A stretch of DNA of 45,683 bases from Betaproteobacteria bacterium (GTDB taxonomy: Bacteria; Pseudomonadota; Gammaproteobacteria; Burkholderiales; SG8-41). Each line of letters begins with the position of its first letter. Positions within the stretch are counted from its first letter, which is position 1. The notes beneath the pieces were generated by a model. That model was not told where the DNA came from and made no database searches. It saw nothing but the letters and a program-made list of their open reading frames with translations. The stretch spans positions 1-45,683 of the forward strand of contig JACQOJ010000081.1 in NCBI GenBank assembly GCA_016202605.1. Direction: 5' to 3'. Shown here in pieces: positions 25,746-33,391 of the stretch. The position numbers and the translations under genes are program-made.

Positions 25746-25818
25746 TAAACCGGCGCAAGGCCCAGCTGCCGCGCCATCCAGTCGGCGGCCTGCGTCTGAT
25801 ACATGTAGGACGCGTTTT
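25746..25818 (-). pseudogene. C-terminal remnant of a DHPON-hydrolase-like gene (first copy)
   Basis: Read on the minus strand the stretch encodes NASYMYQTQAADWMARQLGLAPV and a stop. This aligns with the C-terminal YWYRYRDQTADWMATRLGVARR of the intact hydrolase at 23612-24715. Nothing upstream of it (to about 25960) matches the rest of the enzyme. It lies directly before the Bug gene start, so the gene appears to have lost nearly all its coding part. Confidence 0.72.
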
Positions 25819-25963
25819 GAAACGTTCGCCGGCCCGACGAACATTTCTCCCGCGAGACGCGAGCGCGAAGCTGCTAACCCTTTTCATCAGCGCGTTCATC
25901 TGTGTCCCTCCTTTACTTCCCGGTCCTGGCTGATGATATCCGACGCACCGGCAATCGCCTAGA

Positions 25964-26237
25964 TCAGTTCGCGTCAGCGTGCAATTGCCGCGCCATCCAG
26001 TACCGCGGACCGGGCGCGGTACTCGTAGGCGCGGTTATTGGCGACGTGATTGCCGTCCTCGATCAGCCGATACTCGACCGGTCCCTGCGCCTCGCGGGCG
26101 AGGCGTTCCGCGTCCTGCCCGGGCACGATGCGATCGAGCCTGCCCGCAACCGCGAACAGCGGACTCGCGATCTGCCCGGCCATGCCTTTCAGGCTGAGCG
26201 TCGCCGCATGCGCGCGCGCTTCCCGGGGGTCCGGCAT
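25964..26237 (-). pseudogene. Frameshifted C-terminal remnant of a DHPON-hydrolase-like gene (second copy)
   Basis: The minus-strand frame from 26237 encodes ATLSLKGMAGQIASPLFAVAGRLDRIVPGQDAERLA then GNHVANN, matching the acid- and His-bearing C-terminal third of the hydrolases. After EYRAR the frame goes off. In the next frame YWMARQLHADAN and a stop (25964) restore the family ending, so a frameshift is present. The nucleophile half is missing. It directly follows the orphan SBP gene, which may have displaced the 5' part. Confidence 0.75.
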
Positions 26238-26278
26238 GTGCGTTCAGCTCCGGGAAGTCATGTTCGGGGTCCGCCGTA

Positions 26279-27250
26279 TCAAGAGACTCGCACCGCCTCG
26301 CGCCAGTATTCGAGATCGATGTAGCGATCCGGCTCGCCCCTGGGCTCGCCGAGACTCTCGGCGTCCCATACGATGTCGATCACCTGTCGCAGATCGTCGG
26401 GCCGGATCGCCGGCCCGGGCCGCCGCGCGAGCTTTTCGAACGCGCGCGCCGCCGCGCCCGGTTCGATGTTGAGCCGGAACAGCAGGATCGCGATCGCCTC
26501 GTCTCTGTTGCGCTCGTCCTGCAGCCACCCGTAGCCGGCATCGAAACCGCGAATGAAGGCGACCAGCGCAGCGCGGTGCTGCCGGGCCCAGCCGCGGCGT
26601 GTCGCGGCAATCGAACCCGGATAAGTCGGAAAGTAGTCGCTGGTGGCACCGAGGCTCCTGAATCCCAGCGCAAAAAGATTGCGGTCGAATGGCGGATTGA
26701 GCAGGCTTGCCGCCGCCGCTCCGCTCCTGAGAGCGTCGAATCGCTCGGCCGAGCCGCCGATTTCGCGCAAGGCGTAGTCGTCCTTCCTCAGGCCTTTTTC
26801 GGCAAGGAGTTTCCCGAGCAGCAACGCGTAACCGGTGCGCGCGCCGTCGACCGCGATCTGCCTGCCCCGCAGGTCGGCGAACGAACCGACATCCGGCGCG
26901 ACCACCAGCGATAATTCCGGCGCGTGGGCCAGTACCATGAATATGAAGAGATCGGAGCCCTGCTCGACGCCGCGCACGACATGGTCCGATTGCTGAAAGC
27001 CGATATCGTAATCGCCCGCCTTGAGCTGCTCGAGTTGCCGTGCCGAGGAACCGGTGAGCGTGACCGCGACTTCCACGCCCTCCCGCTCGAAAAAATTCTT
27101 CGCCTGCGCGACGTACAGCGGCCACGTGTTCACGCCCTCTGAAATGATCGCAAGCCGCACGCGCTGCGACGTCGCCCGGGATGCCGCGCCCGCGAGGCCG
27201 AACTGCGAAATGGCGCGGAAAAACGAAAGAAAGCCTCGCTTGAGCAGCAC
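26279..27250 (-). CDS. Orphan ABC-type substrate-binding protein (NMT1/SsuA-like)
   Basis: This is a 323-residue protein with a basic, hydrophobic N-terminus (GFLSFFRAISQFGLAGAASRA), possibly a signal segment, followed by LAIISEGVNTWPLYVAQAKNFFEREGVEVAVTLTGSS, QLKAGDYDIGFQQSDHVVRG, and AVDGARTGYALLLGKLL, the NMT1-type fold. The start is GTG 27250 with AGGAG seven bases upstream; no ATG fits. No permease or ATPase gene adjoins it, so it would have to share a transporter, perhaps that at 12.2-15.7 kb. It is divergent from the GntR regulator and so is its first likely target. Confidence 0.8.
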   Translation of the reverse strand: MLLKRGFLSFFRAISQFGLAGAASRATSQRVRLAIISEGVNTWPLYVAQAKNFFEREGVEVAVTLTGSSARQLEQLKAGDYDIGFQQSDHVVRGVEQGSDLFIFMVLAHAPELSLVVAPDVGSFADLRGRQIAVDGARTGYALLLGKLLAEKGLRKDDYALREIGGSAERFDALRSGAAAASLLNPPFDRNLFALGFRSLGATSDYFPTYPGSIAATRRGWARQHRAALVAFIRGFDAGYGWLQDERNRDEAIAILLFRLNIEPGAAARAFEKLARRPGPAIRPDDLRQVIDIVWDAESLGEPRGEPDRYIDLEYWREAVRVS

Positions 27251-27362
27251 GTGAATCTCCTGAATGGCCTTGGGAAAATTCTCTCGAAGAATACGCGGCG
27301 CGCCCCTTGTTTCCCGCCCTGGACCGGCGCCTCGGTCCCGTGCCGCAATGCTATGGAGCATC

Positions 27363-27508
27363 AGACCAATTGTCAATTCATTTCCAAATTGGTCTATTAT
27401 TGGTTTAACATCGTTCTGCCACGTCGTCTGCCGGATAGCAACACCGCCACGCCTGCCGCGCCGCAACATGGTAAGAATTCGGATAGACCAATAAGGAAAC
27501 TTGGTTTA
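27363..27508. promoter_or_regulatory. Candidate GntR operators between the orphan SBP gene and gntR
   Basis: An AT-rich 331-base gap (27251-27581) holds repeated ACCAA/TTGGT half-sites. AGACCAATT (27363-27371) and AATTGGTCT (27387-27395) form a perfect 9-bp inverted repeat with a 15-base spacer. ATTGGTTTA follows at 27399-27407. A second pair, ACCAA (27487-27491) and TTGGT (27501-27505), has a 9-base spacer. FadR-type GntR proteins bind TGGT-ACCA-type palindromes, so these are good operator candidates for the adjacent regulator. Confidence 0.55.
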
Positions 27509-27581
27509 GCATCGGTTCGATGTTCACGGATACCGAACATTCCGGGCGGTATTTTCCGCCCGGCTGCCGGGGGAAAGCGGC

Positions 27582-28274
27582 ATGACCGGCAACACACGCG
27601 CCGCACGCTCGGGCACGCAGCGCATCCGGGAATTCATCCTGAGCGCGGGGTCGGACGGGACGATCGCGCCGGGAGCGCGCCTGCCGACCGAGCGCGAGTT
27701 CGCCCGGCGCTTCGCGGTGCCGCGCAACGCCGTGCGCAGGATCCTCGCCCAACTCGAAGCCGAGGGGGCGGTTACGCGCCACGTCGGACGGGGCACTTTT
27801 CTTTCCTACCCGCCCGGCGCGACGGCGGCCGGGTCCTTGATCGACAGCATCGCACACACCAGTCCCGCCGAGCTGATGGAAGCCCGCCTCAGGCTTGAAC
27901 CCGCGCTGGCCGAACTCGTCGTCACCAACGCGACCGGCGCCGATTTCGAGCGCATGGAATCCTGCCTCGACAGAGCGGAGCGCGCCACCACCCTGGACGA
28001 GTTCGAGCTCTGGGATGCAGCGCTGCACCAGGCGCTCGCCGCGGCAACCCACAACCGCTTCGTGATCCGCGTGCTCGATCTGGTGACCGCGGTCCGTCAG
28101 CAGGCGGAATGGGGCAAACTAAAGGACCGCATCGTCACCCCCGAGCGGCGCGTCAAGTACCAGCAGGAGCACCGCGACATCGTGCGCGCGCTGAAGGAGC
28201 GCGACGCCGAGCGCGCCCGCGCCGCCATCATCTCCCACCTGCAGCACGCCCGGCGCAACCTGTTCGGTTTCTGA
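27582..28274 (+). CDS. FadR-family (FCD) GntR transcriptional regulator
   Basis: This is a 230-residue protein. The winged helix-turn-helix occupies about residues 12-78 (GARLPTEREFARRFAVPRNAVRRILAQLEAEGAVTRHVGRGTFLS). The FCD ligand domain follows (LMEARLRLEPALAELV, ELWDAALHQALAAATHN, and a C-terminal AIISHLQHARRNLF with the metal-site His residues). It probably senses an acid ligand and represses the divergent catabolic run. ATG 27582 has GGGGGA upstream. Genes on both sides of the operator region fit autoregulation plus control of the SBP run. Confidence 0.9.
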   Translation: MTGNTRAARSGTQRIREFILSAGSDGTIAPGARLPTEREFARRFAVPRNAVRRILAQLEAEGAVTRHVGRGTFLSYPPGATAAGSLIDSIAHTSPAELMEARLRLEPALAELVVTNATGADFERMESCLDRAERATTLDEFELWDAALHQALAAATHNRFVIRVLDLVTAVRQQAEWGKLKDRIVTPERRVKYQQEHRDIVRALKERDAERARAAIISHLQHARRNLFGF

Positions 28275-28339
28275 TACCGGCGGCGCATCGATTCTTCGAC
28301 TAAACTGCGGGCATACTCCAGCGCCCGGTCTGATTCGTC

Positions 28340-28936
28340 ATGGATGTCTCGTTTGCCTCCGCAGTGGTGATCCTTCTTCTGGTGATGGACCCGGTCGGCA
28401 ATATCCCCCTGTTCGTCGCGCTGCTCAGGCCGGTCGATCCCGCGCGGCGCATGGCGGTGATCGTCCGCGAATGCACGATCGCGTTCGGCGTGCTGCTCGG
28501 ATTCGTGTTCTTCGGCAACATCATCCTGGAATTGCTCGGCCTGTCGGGTTCTTCGCTCAATATCGCCGGCGGCGTCATCCTGTTTCTGATCGCGCTGAGG
28601 ATGATCTTCCGCCGCCCCGAAGGCGTGTTCGGCGACGTAATCCAGGGTGAACCGTTCATCGTCCCGCTGGCCGTTCCTTCGATCGCCGGACCTACGGCCA
28701 TCGCGACCGTGGTCCTGCTGGTGTCGGGCGCTCCCCAGCGCCTGATGGAATGGATCGCGGCAGTGTCGGTGGCGATGGCCATTACGCTGTCCGTGCTGCT
28801 CGCCGCGGAGCGCGTGAGCAAGCTGGTTGGCGAACGCGGACTGCTCGCGCTCGAACGCCTGATGGGGTTGATCCTCACGGCCATCGCCGTGGAAATGCTT
28901 CTGCGCGGGATCGAGACCTTCGTGCGGCAACTGTAG
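28340..28936 (+). CDS. MarC/YhgN-family integral membrane protein
   Basis: This is a 198-residue protein with about six hydrophobic helices. The family motifs are LLVMDPVGNIPLFVALLR near the start, GGVILFLIALRM in the middle, FIVPLAVPSIAGPTAIATVVLL and GLILTAIAVEMLLRGIE at the end. The function of the family is not settled; the early link to multiple antibiotic resistance was not confirmed. It starts 65 bases after the gntR stop and could be read through from it. The SD is weak. Confidence 0.92.
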   Translation: MDVSFASAVVILLLVMDPVGNIPLFVALLRPVDPARRMAVIVRECTIAFGVLLGFVFFGNIILELLGLSGSSLNIAGGVILFLIALRMIFRRPEGVFGDVIQGEPFIVPLAVPSIAGPTAIATVVLLVSGAPQRLMEWIAAVSVAMAITLSVLLAAERVSKLVGERGLLALERLMGLILTAIAVEMLLRGIETFVRQL

Positions 28937-29608
28937 CAGGCGCGGGCCAGTACTAACCGCTTGTAGGAACGGCGAATTCTACCGGGTGCTGCGCGGTGTT
29001 GATATCCTCGCGGCACGCCGCCTGCAATACGTTCGTTCCGGGCAGCCATTGCGGCCGCGCACAGCGTGACATCGCGGGGTGACCCTGATGTGGCGCCACT
29101 GTTTGCAACAGCGGCGCCACCCGCTCTGTCAGCCACCCGACCGGATCGCTAACCCGTTGACAGACAGAGGAATAACGAACCTTTCCAGGCGCCTGAATCG
29201 AGACCCGTCCACGCCGCGTTATTGCACGGGTCCGCGCCCGCCCCACAATGCCCGCGTGGCGATCACGCTGCCCGCAATGGACGGCGGAGATGAAAAACAA
29301 TTCACAATTTCTGTGGATATGTCTGTGGGCTACCGTTGCAACGACTTCGCTTGTGCCCTTCCCGATAACAGCTGTCGTTGGATTGCCCAAAATTTGAACA
29401 GGAATCGTCCTCCCGCCCGCCAAGTCCCGACCGCGTTGTCGAGCCTTGACTTATGCCGCCAAAATACGGGGGATCGTCTACCGCTTGAGGATAGCCTGCG
29501 CGTGATTCCCGGACGAATACGCGACGCCGCCGCGCTTGACGCGCCCGTGCTGCGCCGGGTCATGCGCCCGGTCGCTACCCTTGTCCTGCCATGCGCGGAT
29601 TCCACGCC
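28937..29608. other. 672-base region without a recognisable gene
   Basis: No open frame here gives a protein I recognise, and codon patterns are not convincing on either strand. It contains the long hairpin at 29090-29120 and a 7-bp inverted repeat TCTGTCA (29125-29131) with TGACAGA (29158-29164). Base composition is less GC-rich around 29290-29470. It could be a decayed gene, an untranslated region or an unrecognised small RNA locus. Confidence 0.5.
29090..29120. repeat. Near-perfect 14-bp hairpin
   Basis: GTGGCGCCACTGTT (29090-29103) and AACAGCGGCGCCAC (29107-29120) are inverted repeats with a 3-base loop and one mismatch. No T-tract follows on either strand, so it is not a standard intrinsic terminator. 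Confidence 0.6.
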
Positions 29609-31741
29609 CTATTGCCGCGCGATCGCGGCGATCAGCCGATCGCGGGTGAACGGCATGTCGCGCAGTCGAACGCCCAGCGCATTGTGTATGGCGTTTCCGA
29701 TCGCCGCCCCGGTAGGGCCCTGCGCGCCTTCACCGGCGCCCAACGGAGGTTGATCCGGACGGTCGACCAGCACTACCTCGACTTCCGGCGCCTCGGCAAA
29801 CGTGAGAATCGGATAATCGTCCCAGGTCCGGGTGGTCACCCGTTCGCGATCGAAGCGGATCTGCTCCTTCAAGGTCCAGCTGACGGTCTGGATGATGCCG
29901 CCTTCGGTCTGGTTGATGACGCCGTCCGGGTTGATCGTCTGCCCGACATCGATCGCCGCCCACGCGCGCCTGACGCGGACTTCGTTCGCTGCCTCGACCT
30001 CCACGACCACGGCCACGTAACATCCGAGATTCTTGTAGCGCGCAAACGCCATGCCCCGCCCGCGCGTGCCGTCGCCGCGTTCGCGGTGCTTCCAGGACGC
30101 TTTCGCCGCGACCGCCTCGATCACCGCCCGCGCGCGTGCATCCTTGAGATGGCGCAGCCGGAACTCGACGGGATCCGCGCCCGCGGCTTCCGCGAGCTCG
30201 TCCATGAACGACTCGATCGCGAACACGTTGGCATGCGCGCCGAGCGATCGCAACGCGGAGGTGCGCAGCGGCGCCTCGCGCACCAGGTGATTGGTGACGC
30301 GCTGGCCGGGAAAATCGTAGAGCGGGATGGCGTTGCGATGGCTGCCGCCCCCGGGCAAAGGCGGATTGCCCGGCCGCGGCGCCTTGACGGGCTGCGCAAG
30401 ATGCCATGCGGCGAGCAGGTTGGCCCCGTCCTTCGGTCCCGGCCGCGTGCTGTGGCCGTGACTCCACAGATCGTGCGTCCAGTTGACCACGTTTCCCTCC
30501 GCGTCGAGCGCCGCACTCATCTTCACCACCATCGCCGAGCCGTAGGGTTCCCACATGAACTCGTCTTCGCGCGTCCACTGCACGCGGACCGGCTTGCCGG
30601 GCACCGCGCGCGCGAGCAACGCGGCGTCGAGGGCGACGTCGTCCGCACCGTTGTGGCCATAGCACCCCGCGCCTTCGACGTGAATCACCACGATGCGCTT
30701 TTCCTCGACGCCCAGGACTTTCACAAGATCGGCGCGCAGCGGAAAAATGCCCTGGCTGTGCGTCCATACCGTGTAACCGCCGGCCTCGAATTGCGCGATG
30801 GCGCATGACGGAGCGATCGACGCGTGCGCGATGAGCGGCCGGGTGTATTCCGCGCTGAACGTTCGGGAAGCGCGTGCGGCGCCGGCGGCGTCGCCCTTCT
30901 CGCTGATGACCTCATCTTCGGATTTCATCTGCAGCAGGTACCGCGGATCCATGCTTTCCGGCAGCGACGCGGTCTCTTCCCATGTCGCGCTGCGCGCGAG
31001 CCGCCGCTGCGCCCGTATCGCCTGCTCCTCGCGGGCGGCGATGACACCCAGGAAGTCGCCGTCGCGGACCACGGCCGCAACGCCGGGCAGCGCGCGCACC
31101 TCGCTCTCGTCGAATGTGAGCAGCCGGGCTCCGCGGCTCGGCGGCCGCGCAACGCGCGCGTGCAGCATTCCCGGAAGCTCCATGTCCTGCACGTAAGTGG
31201 AGACACCGCACACCTTCGCGGGGATGTCGAGGCGCATCGCGGACGATCCGACGACACTGTGATGCGCCGGCAACTTGGGTGCGATCCCCGCGGTCGCTTC
31301 CTGTCTGAGCAGGTCGTCGCTCGCAAGCTCCCAGTAAGTGACGCTCTCCCCGCCGCGTGCGCTGATTACGCCATTCGCGACGGTCAACTGTTCGAGCGAC
31401 GCCCCGAGTTTCCTCGCCGCGCGCTGCAGCAGAAGATCGCGCGCCTCGCTGGCCGCGTAGCGCAGCGCCATGCCCCCCTCCTGGATCGAGCGGCTGCCCG
31501 AAGTCATGCCCTCGTCGGGGCTGTACGACGTATCCGCCGGAGCGAGCCTGATGCGCTCGATGCCGATGTCGAGCTCCTCCGCGACGATCTGGACGAGCGC
31601 CGTGAGTATGCCCTGCCCGATCTCGACTTTTCCCGGAAAAACCGTAGCCGTGCCGTCGCCGTTGATCCGCAGCCAGCGATCGAGCGCGCGATTGGTCTCG
31701 AGGCTGCCGGGAAGCTTGCGCGGAATGGGTGCGTTGGTCAT
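29609..31741 (-). CDS. Xanthine-dehydrogenase-family molybdopterin-binding large subunit (IorB/NicB-like)
   Basis: This is a 710-residue protein. VEIGQGILTALVQIVAEELD near the start, HVEGAGCYGHNGADDVALDAALLARAVPGKPVRVQWTRED in the middle and GAGEGAQGPTGAAIGNA near the end, with its catalytic Glu, are molybdenum-hydroxylase motifs. The GCYGHNGADD motif resembles nicotinate dehydrogenase large subunits; those usually also carry cytochrome c domains, which are absent here. No TAT signal is visible. It hydroxylates an N-heterocycle or aldehyde with electrons leaving through the 2Fe-2S partner. ATG 31741 overlaps the small-subunit stop (ATGA). The frame continues upstream but that is the wrong frame of the small-subunit gene. 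Confidence 0.87.
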   Translation of the reverse strand: MTNAPIPRKLPGSLETNRALDRWLRINGDGTATVFPGKVEIGQGILTALVQIVAEELDIGIERIRLAPADTSYSPDEGMTSGSRSIQEGGMALRYAASEARDLLLQRAARKLGASLEQLTVANGVISARGGESVTYWELASDDLLRQEATAGIAPKLPAHHSVVGSSAMRLDIPAKVCGVSTYVQDMELPGMLHARVARPPSRGARLLTFDESEVRALPGVAAVVRDGDFLGVIAAREEQAIRAQRRLARSATWEETASLPESMDPRYLLQMKSEDEVISEKGDAAGAARASRTFSAEYTRPLIAHASIAPSCAIAQFEAGGYTVWTHSQGIFPLRADLVKVLGVEEKRIVVIHVEGAGCYGHNGADDVALDAALLARAVPGKPVRVQWTREDEFMWEPYGSAMVVKMSAALDAEGNVVNWTHDLWSHGHSTRPGPKDGANLLAAWHLAQPVKAPRPGNPPLPGGGSHRNAIPLYDFPGQRVTNHLVREAPLRTSALRSLGAHANVFAIESFMDELAEAAGADPVEFRLRHLKDARARAVIEAVAAKASWKHRERGDGTRGRGMAFARYKNLGCYVAVVVEVEAANEVRVRRAWAAIDVGQTINPDGVINQTEGGIIQTVSWTLKEQIRFDRERVTTRTWDDYPILTFAEAPEVEVVLVDRPDQPPLGAGEGAQGPTGAAIGNAIHNALGVRLRDMPFTRDRLIAAIARQ

Positions 31742-32202
31742 CGGGCCATCCTTTCCTGCGCGCGGCGCAGCGCGCGGAGTATCCGGTGATGCGTGCCGCA
31801 GCGGCACAGATTGCGCGCGAGCGCGTCCCTGATTTCCGTCTCGCCCGCGCCGGGGTGCGCGTCGAACAGCGCCTTGGCCGCCATGATGATGCCGCTCGCG
31901 CAATATCCGCACTGCGCCGCCTGCTCGTCGATGAATGCCTGTTGCAGGGGATGCGGTTGGCCGTTCCTGCCGATGCCCTCGATCGTGGTGATCGCCTTGC
32001 CGACCACCGCCGCGACCGGCACGTCGCACGACTGCACCGCCTTGCCGGCGACGATCACGGTGCAGGCGCCGCATTGGCCAGCGCCGCAGCCATAGCGTGC
32101 GCCCTTCAGCTTGAGATCGTTGCGCAGCACGTACAGCAGCGGGGTCTCGCCGTCCGCCTCCACCACGCGCTGCTCGCCGTTCACATCGATAGTCAGTGCC
32201 AT
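31738..32202 (-). CDS. Molybdenum hydroxylase [2Fe-2S] small subunit
   Basis: This is a 154-residue protein with the plant-type cluster YGCGAGQCGACTV plus the later Cys in VQSCDVP, and the second cluster CGYCASG with CRCGTHHR. That is the complete pair of [2Fe-2S] clusters of XdhA/IorA/NicA-type subunits. No FAD (medium) subunit gene adjoins, so the enzyme is probably of the two-subunit type that passes electrons to a cytochrome rather than NAD. Confidence 0.92.
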   Translation of the reverse strand: MALTIDVNGEQRVVEADGETPLLYVLRNDLKLKGARYGCGAGQCGACTVIVAGKAVQSCDVPVAAVVGKAITTIEGIGRNGQPHPLQQAFIDEQAAQCGYCASGIIMAAKALFDAHPGAGETEIRDALARNLCRCGTHHRILRALRRAQERMAR

Positions 32203-32410
32203 ACGGTTGTCACGCTCCGCGTTCCGGCCGCCGGGGGTCGATCCGGCTCCTTCCCCGCAGCCTCAAGTTTCTAAAAAACAGCCGGTTAGTCGCATTTCCG
32301 CGCACCCGCCGCGGCCTGCACGCGGACACCGTGCGCGGTCTCGTCTTTTTTGCTTATTAGGTCTATACTGAATTCGTGTCCCATCACTGATAGGGAGGAG
32401 GACCCAGCCC

Positions 32411-32617
32411 ATGGTGATCACAGACGTCGAAACGGTCAAGCAGCGCATCAACCAGTTGCATGTCGAGCACCGCGACCTCGATGACGTAATTTCCAGATTG
32501 TCACAAAGCCCCGCCCAGGATCAACTCCAACTGCAACGCCTCAAGAAACGCAAGCTGTATCTCAAAGACCAGATCACCATGCTGGAACGCCAGTTGACGC
32601 CGGACATTCCGGCATAA
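32411..32617 (+). CDS. DUF465 (YdcH-like) small coiled-coil protein
   Basis: This is a 68-residue protein, highly charged, with heptad-like helices (VKQRINQLHVEHRDLDDVI, LKKRKLYLKDQITMLERQL). The KKRKLYLKD stretch is a DUF465 hallmark. Function of the family is unknown. AGGGAGGAGGA precedes the ATG at 32411. A -10-like TATACT at 32364-32369 is a plausible promoter element, but the -35 region is weak. Confidence 0.9.
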   Translation: MVITDVETVKQRINQLHVEHRDLDDVISRLSQSPAQDQLQLQRLKKRKLYLKDQITMLERQLTPDIPA

Positions 32618-32719
32618 GCACGCACACTGACCGCGCGCGACGCCTCAGCGCGCCAAGCGCGCCCGCGATTGTAACGCATCCGCCGCCGGGTCCGGGCCGC
32701 CTCCCGCGGCGCGGAATTC

Positions 32720-33226
32720 TCACCCATGGCGCCGTGCGCTCAGCACCGTGAGGAAAATCGCAAGCGCGCCGATCAGCACGAACCATAGCAGAGACCAGCC
32801 GGCGATCGAAAGCCCGAGAAACGTCCAGCCTACTTCGGCGCACTCGCCCGAACCCGACAGCACCTTGCCGAGGATCTGGGTGAGCGGAAACTTGCTCAAC
32901 ATGTATTCCAGGCCGGGGCCGCACTCCGGCACCTGGTTCGCGGGCAGGTTCTGCAGCCACACGTGGCGCGACGCTATTGCCGCGCCGAGGCCGGCGATGA
33001 TGAACAGCACGCCGCCGTAAACCATGCCGCCCGTCCGGGCCGGGCCGTGCAACGCCGCAACGAGAAAGACCACCGCGAGCGCAATGAAAACGAGGCGCTG
33101 CAGAATGCACAGCGGGCATGGCTCCTGCTGCTCGACGTACTGCAGGAAGAGCGCGAACCCGATCAGCGCGATGCAGACCAGCAAGCCCGCGAGGTACCCA
33201 ATCCGTGGAGTGAATCCTGGGGGCAT
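32720..33226 (-). CDS. dsbB: Disulfide bond formation protein DsbB
   Basis: This is a 168-residue inner-membrane protein with four helices. The redox pairs are C37-P-L-C40 in the first periplasmic loop and C102 with C129 in the second. It reoxidises DsbA and passes electrons to ubiquinone. The typical length is about 165 to 180. It diverges from the Bug gene at 33392 and ends facing the DUF465 gene. Confidence 0.93.
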   Translation of the reverse strand: MPPGFTPRIGYLAGLLVCIALIGFALFLQYVEQQEPCPLCILQRLVFIALAVVFLVAALHGPARTGGMVYGGVLFIIAGLGAAIASRHVWLQNLPANQVPECGPGLEYMLSKFPLTQILGKVLSGSGECAEVGWTFLGLSIAGWSLLWFVLIGALAIFLTVLSARRHG

Positions 33227-33311
33227 GCGGCTAGGGATGCCGTACTGAGTCGCGAGTCATCATTGGATTCTAGCAAAAGCGACGGTCTGGAAGTGCGGCC
33301 GCGTGATGCGA

Positions 33312-33340
33312 TTGACACGGACTCCCCGATCACCTCTAAT
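33312..33340 (+). promoter_or_regulatory. Strong sigma70-type promoter of the Bug gene at 33392
   Basis: TTGACA (33312-33317) matches the -35 consensus exactly. TCTAAT (33335-33340) matches -10 in five of six bases. The spacer is 17 bases. A start near 33347 would leave a ~45-base leader, and GGGAGG stands ahead of the ATG at 33392. Confidence 0.75.
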
Positions 33341-33391
33341 GCTCGTCACGATCCAGAAGATCACGGAATTCGAAACCGACGGGAGGAAACG

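Noticed and set aside
28953-29423. A 156-codon minus-strand frame in the gene-free region
   Set aside because: No SD, no recognisable domain, and it spans the hairpin; not supported as a gene.
29609-32074. Longer start for the molybdenum hydroxylase large subunit
   Set aside because: The extra ~110 residues are the wrong frame of the small-subunit gene; the start at 31741 overlaps its stop by ATGA and gives the normal N-terminus.
32325-32355. Possible intrinsic terminator before the DUF465 gene
   Set aside because: A T-run is present, but the preceding stem is only about 5 bp and not well placed.
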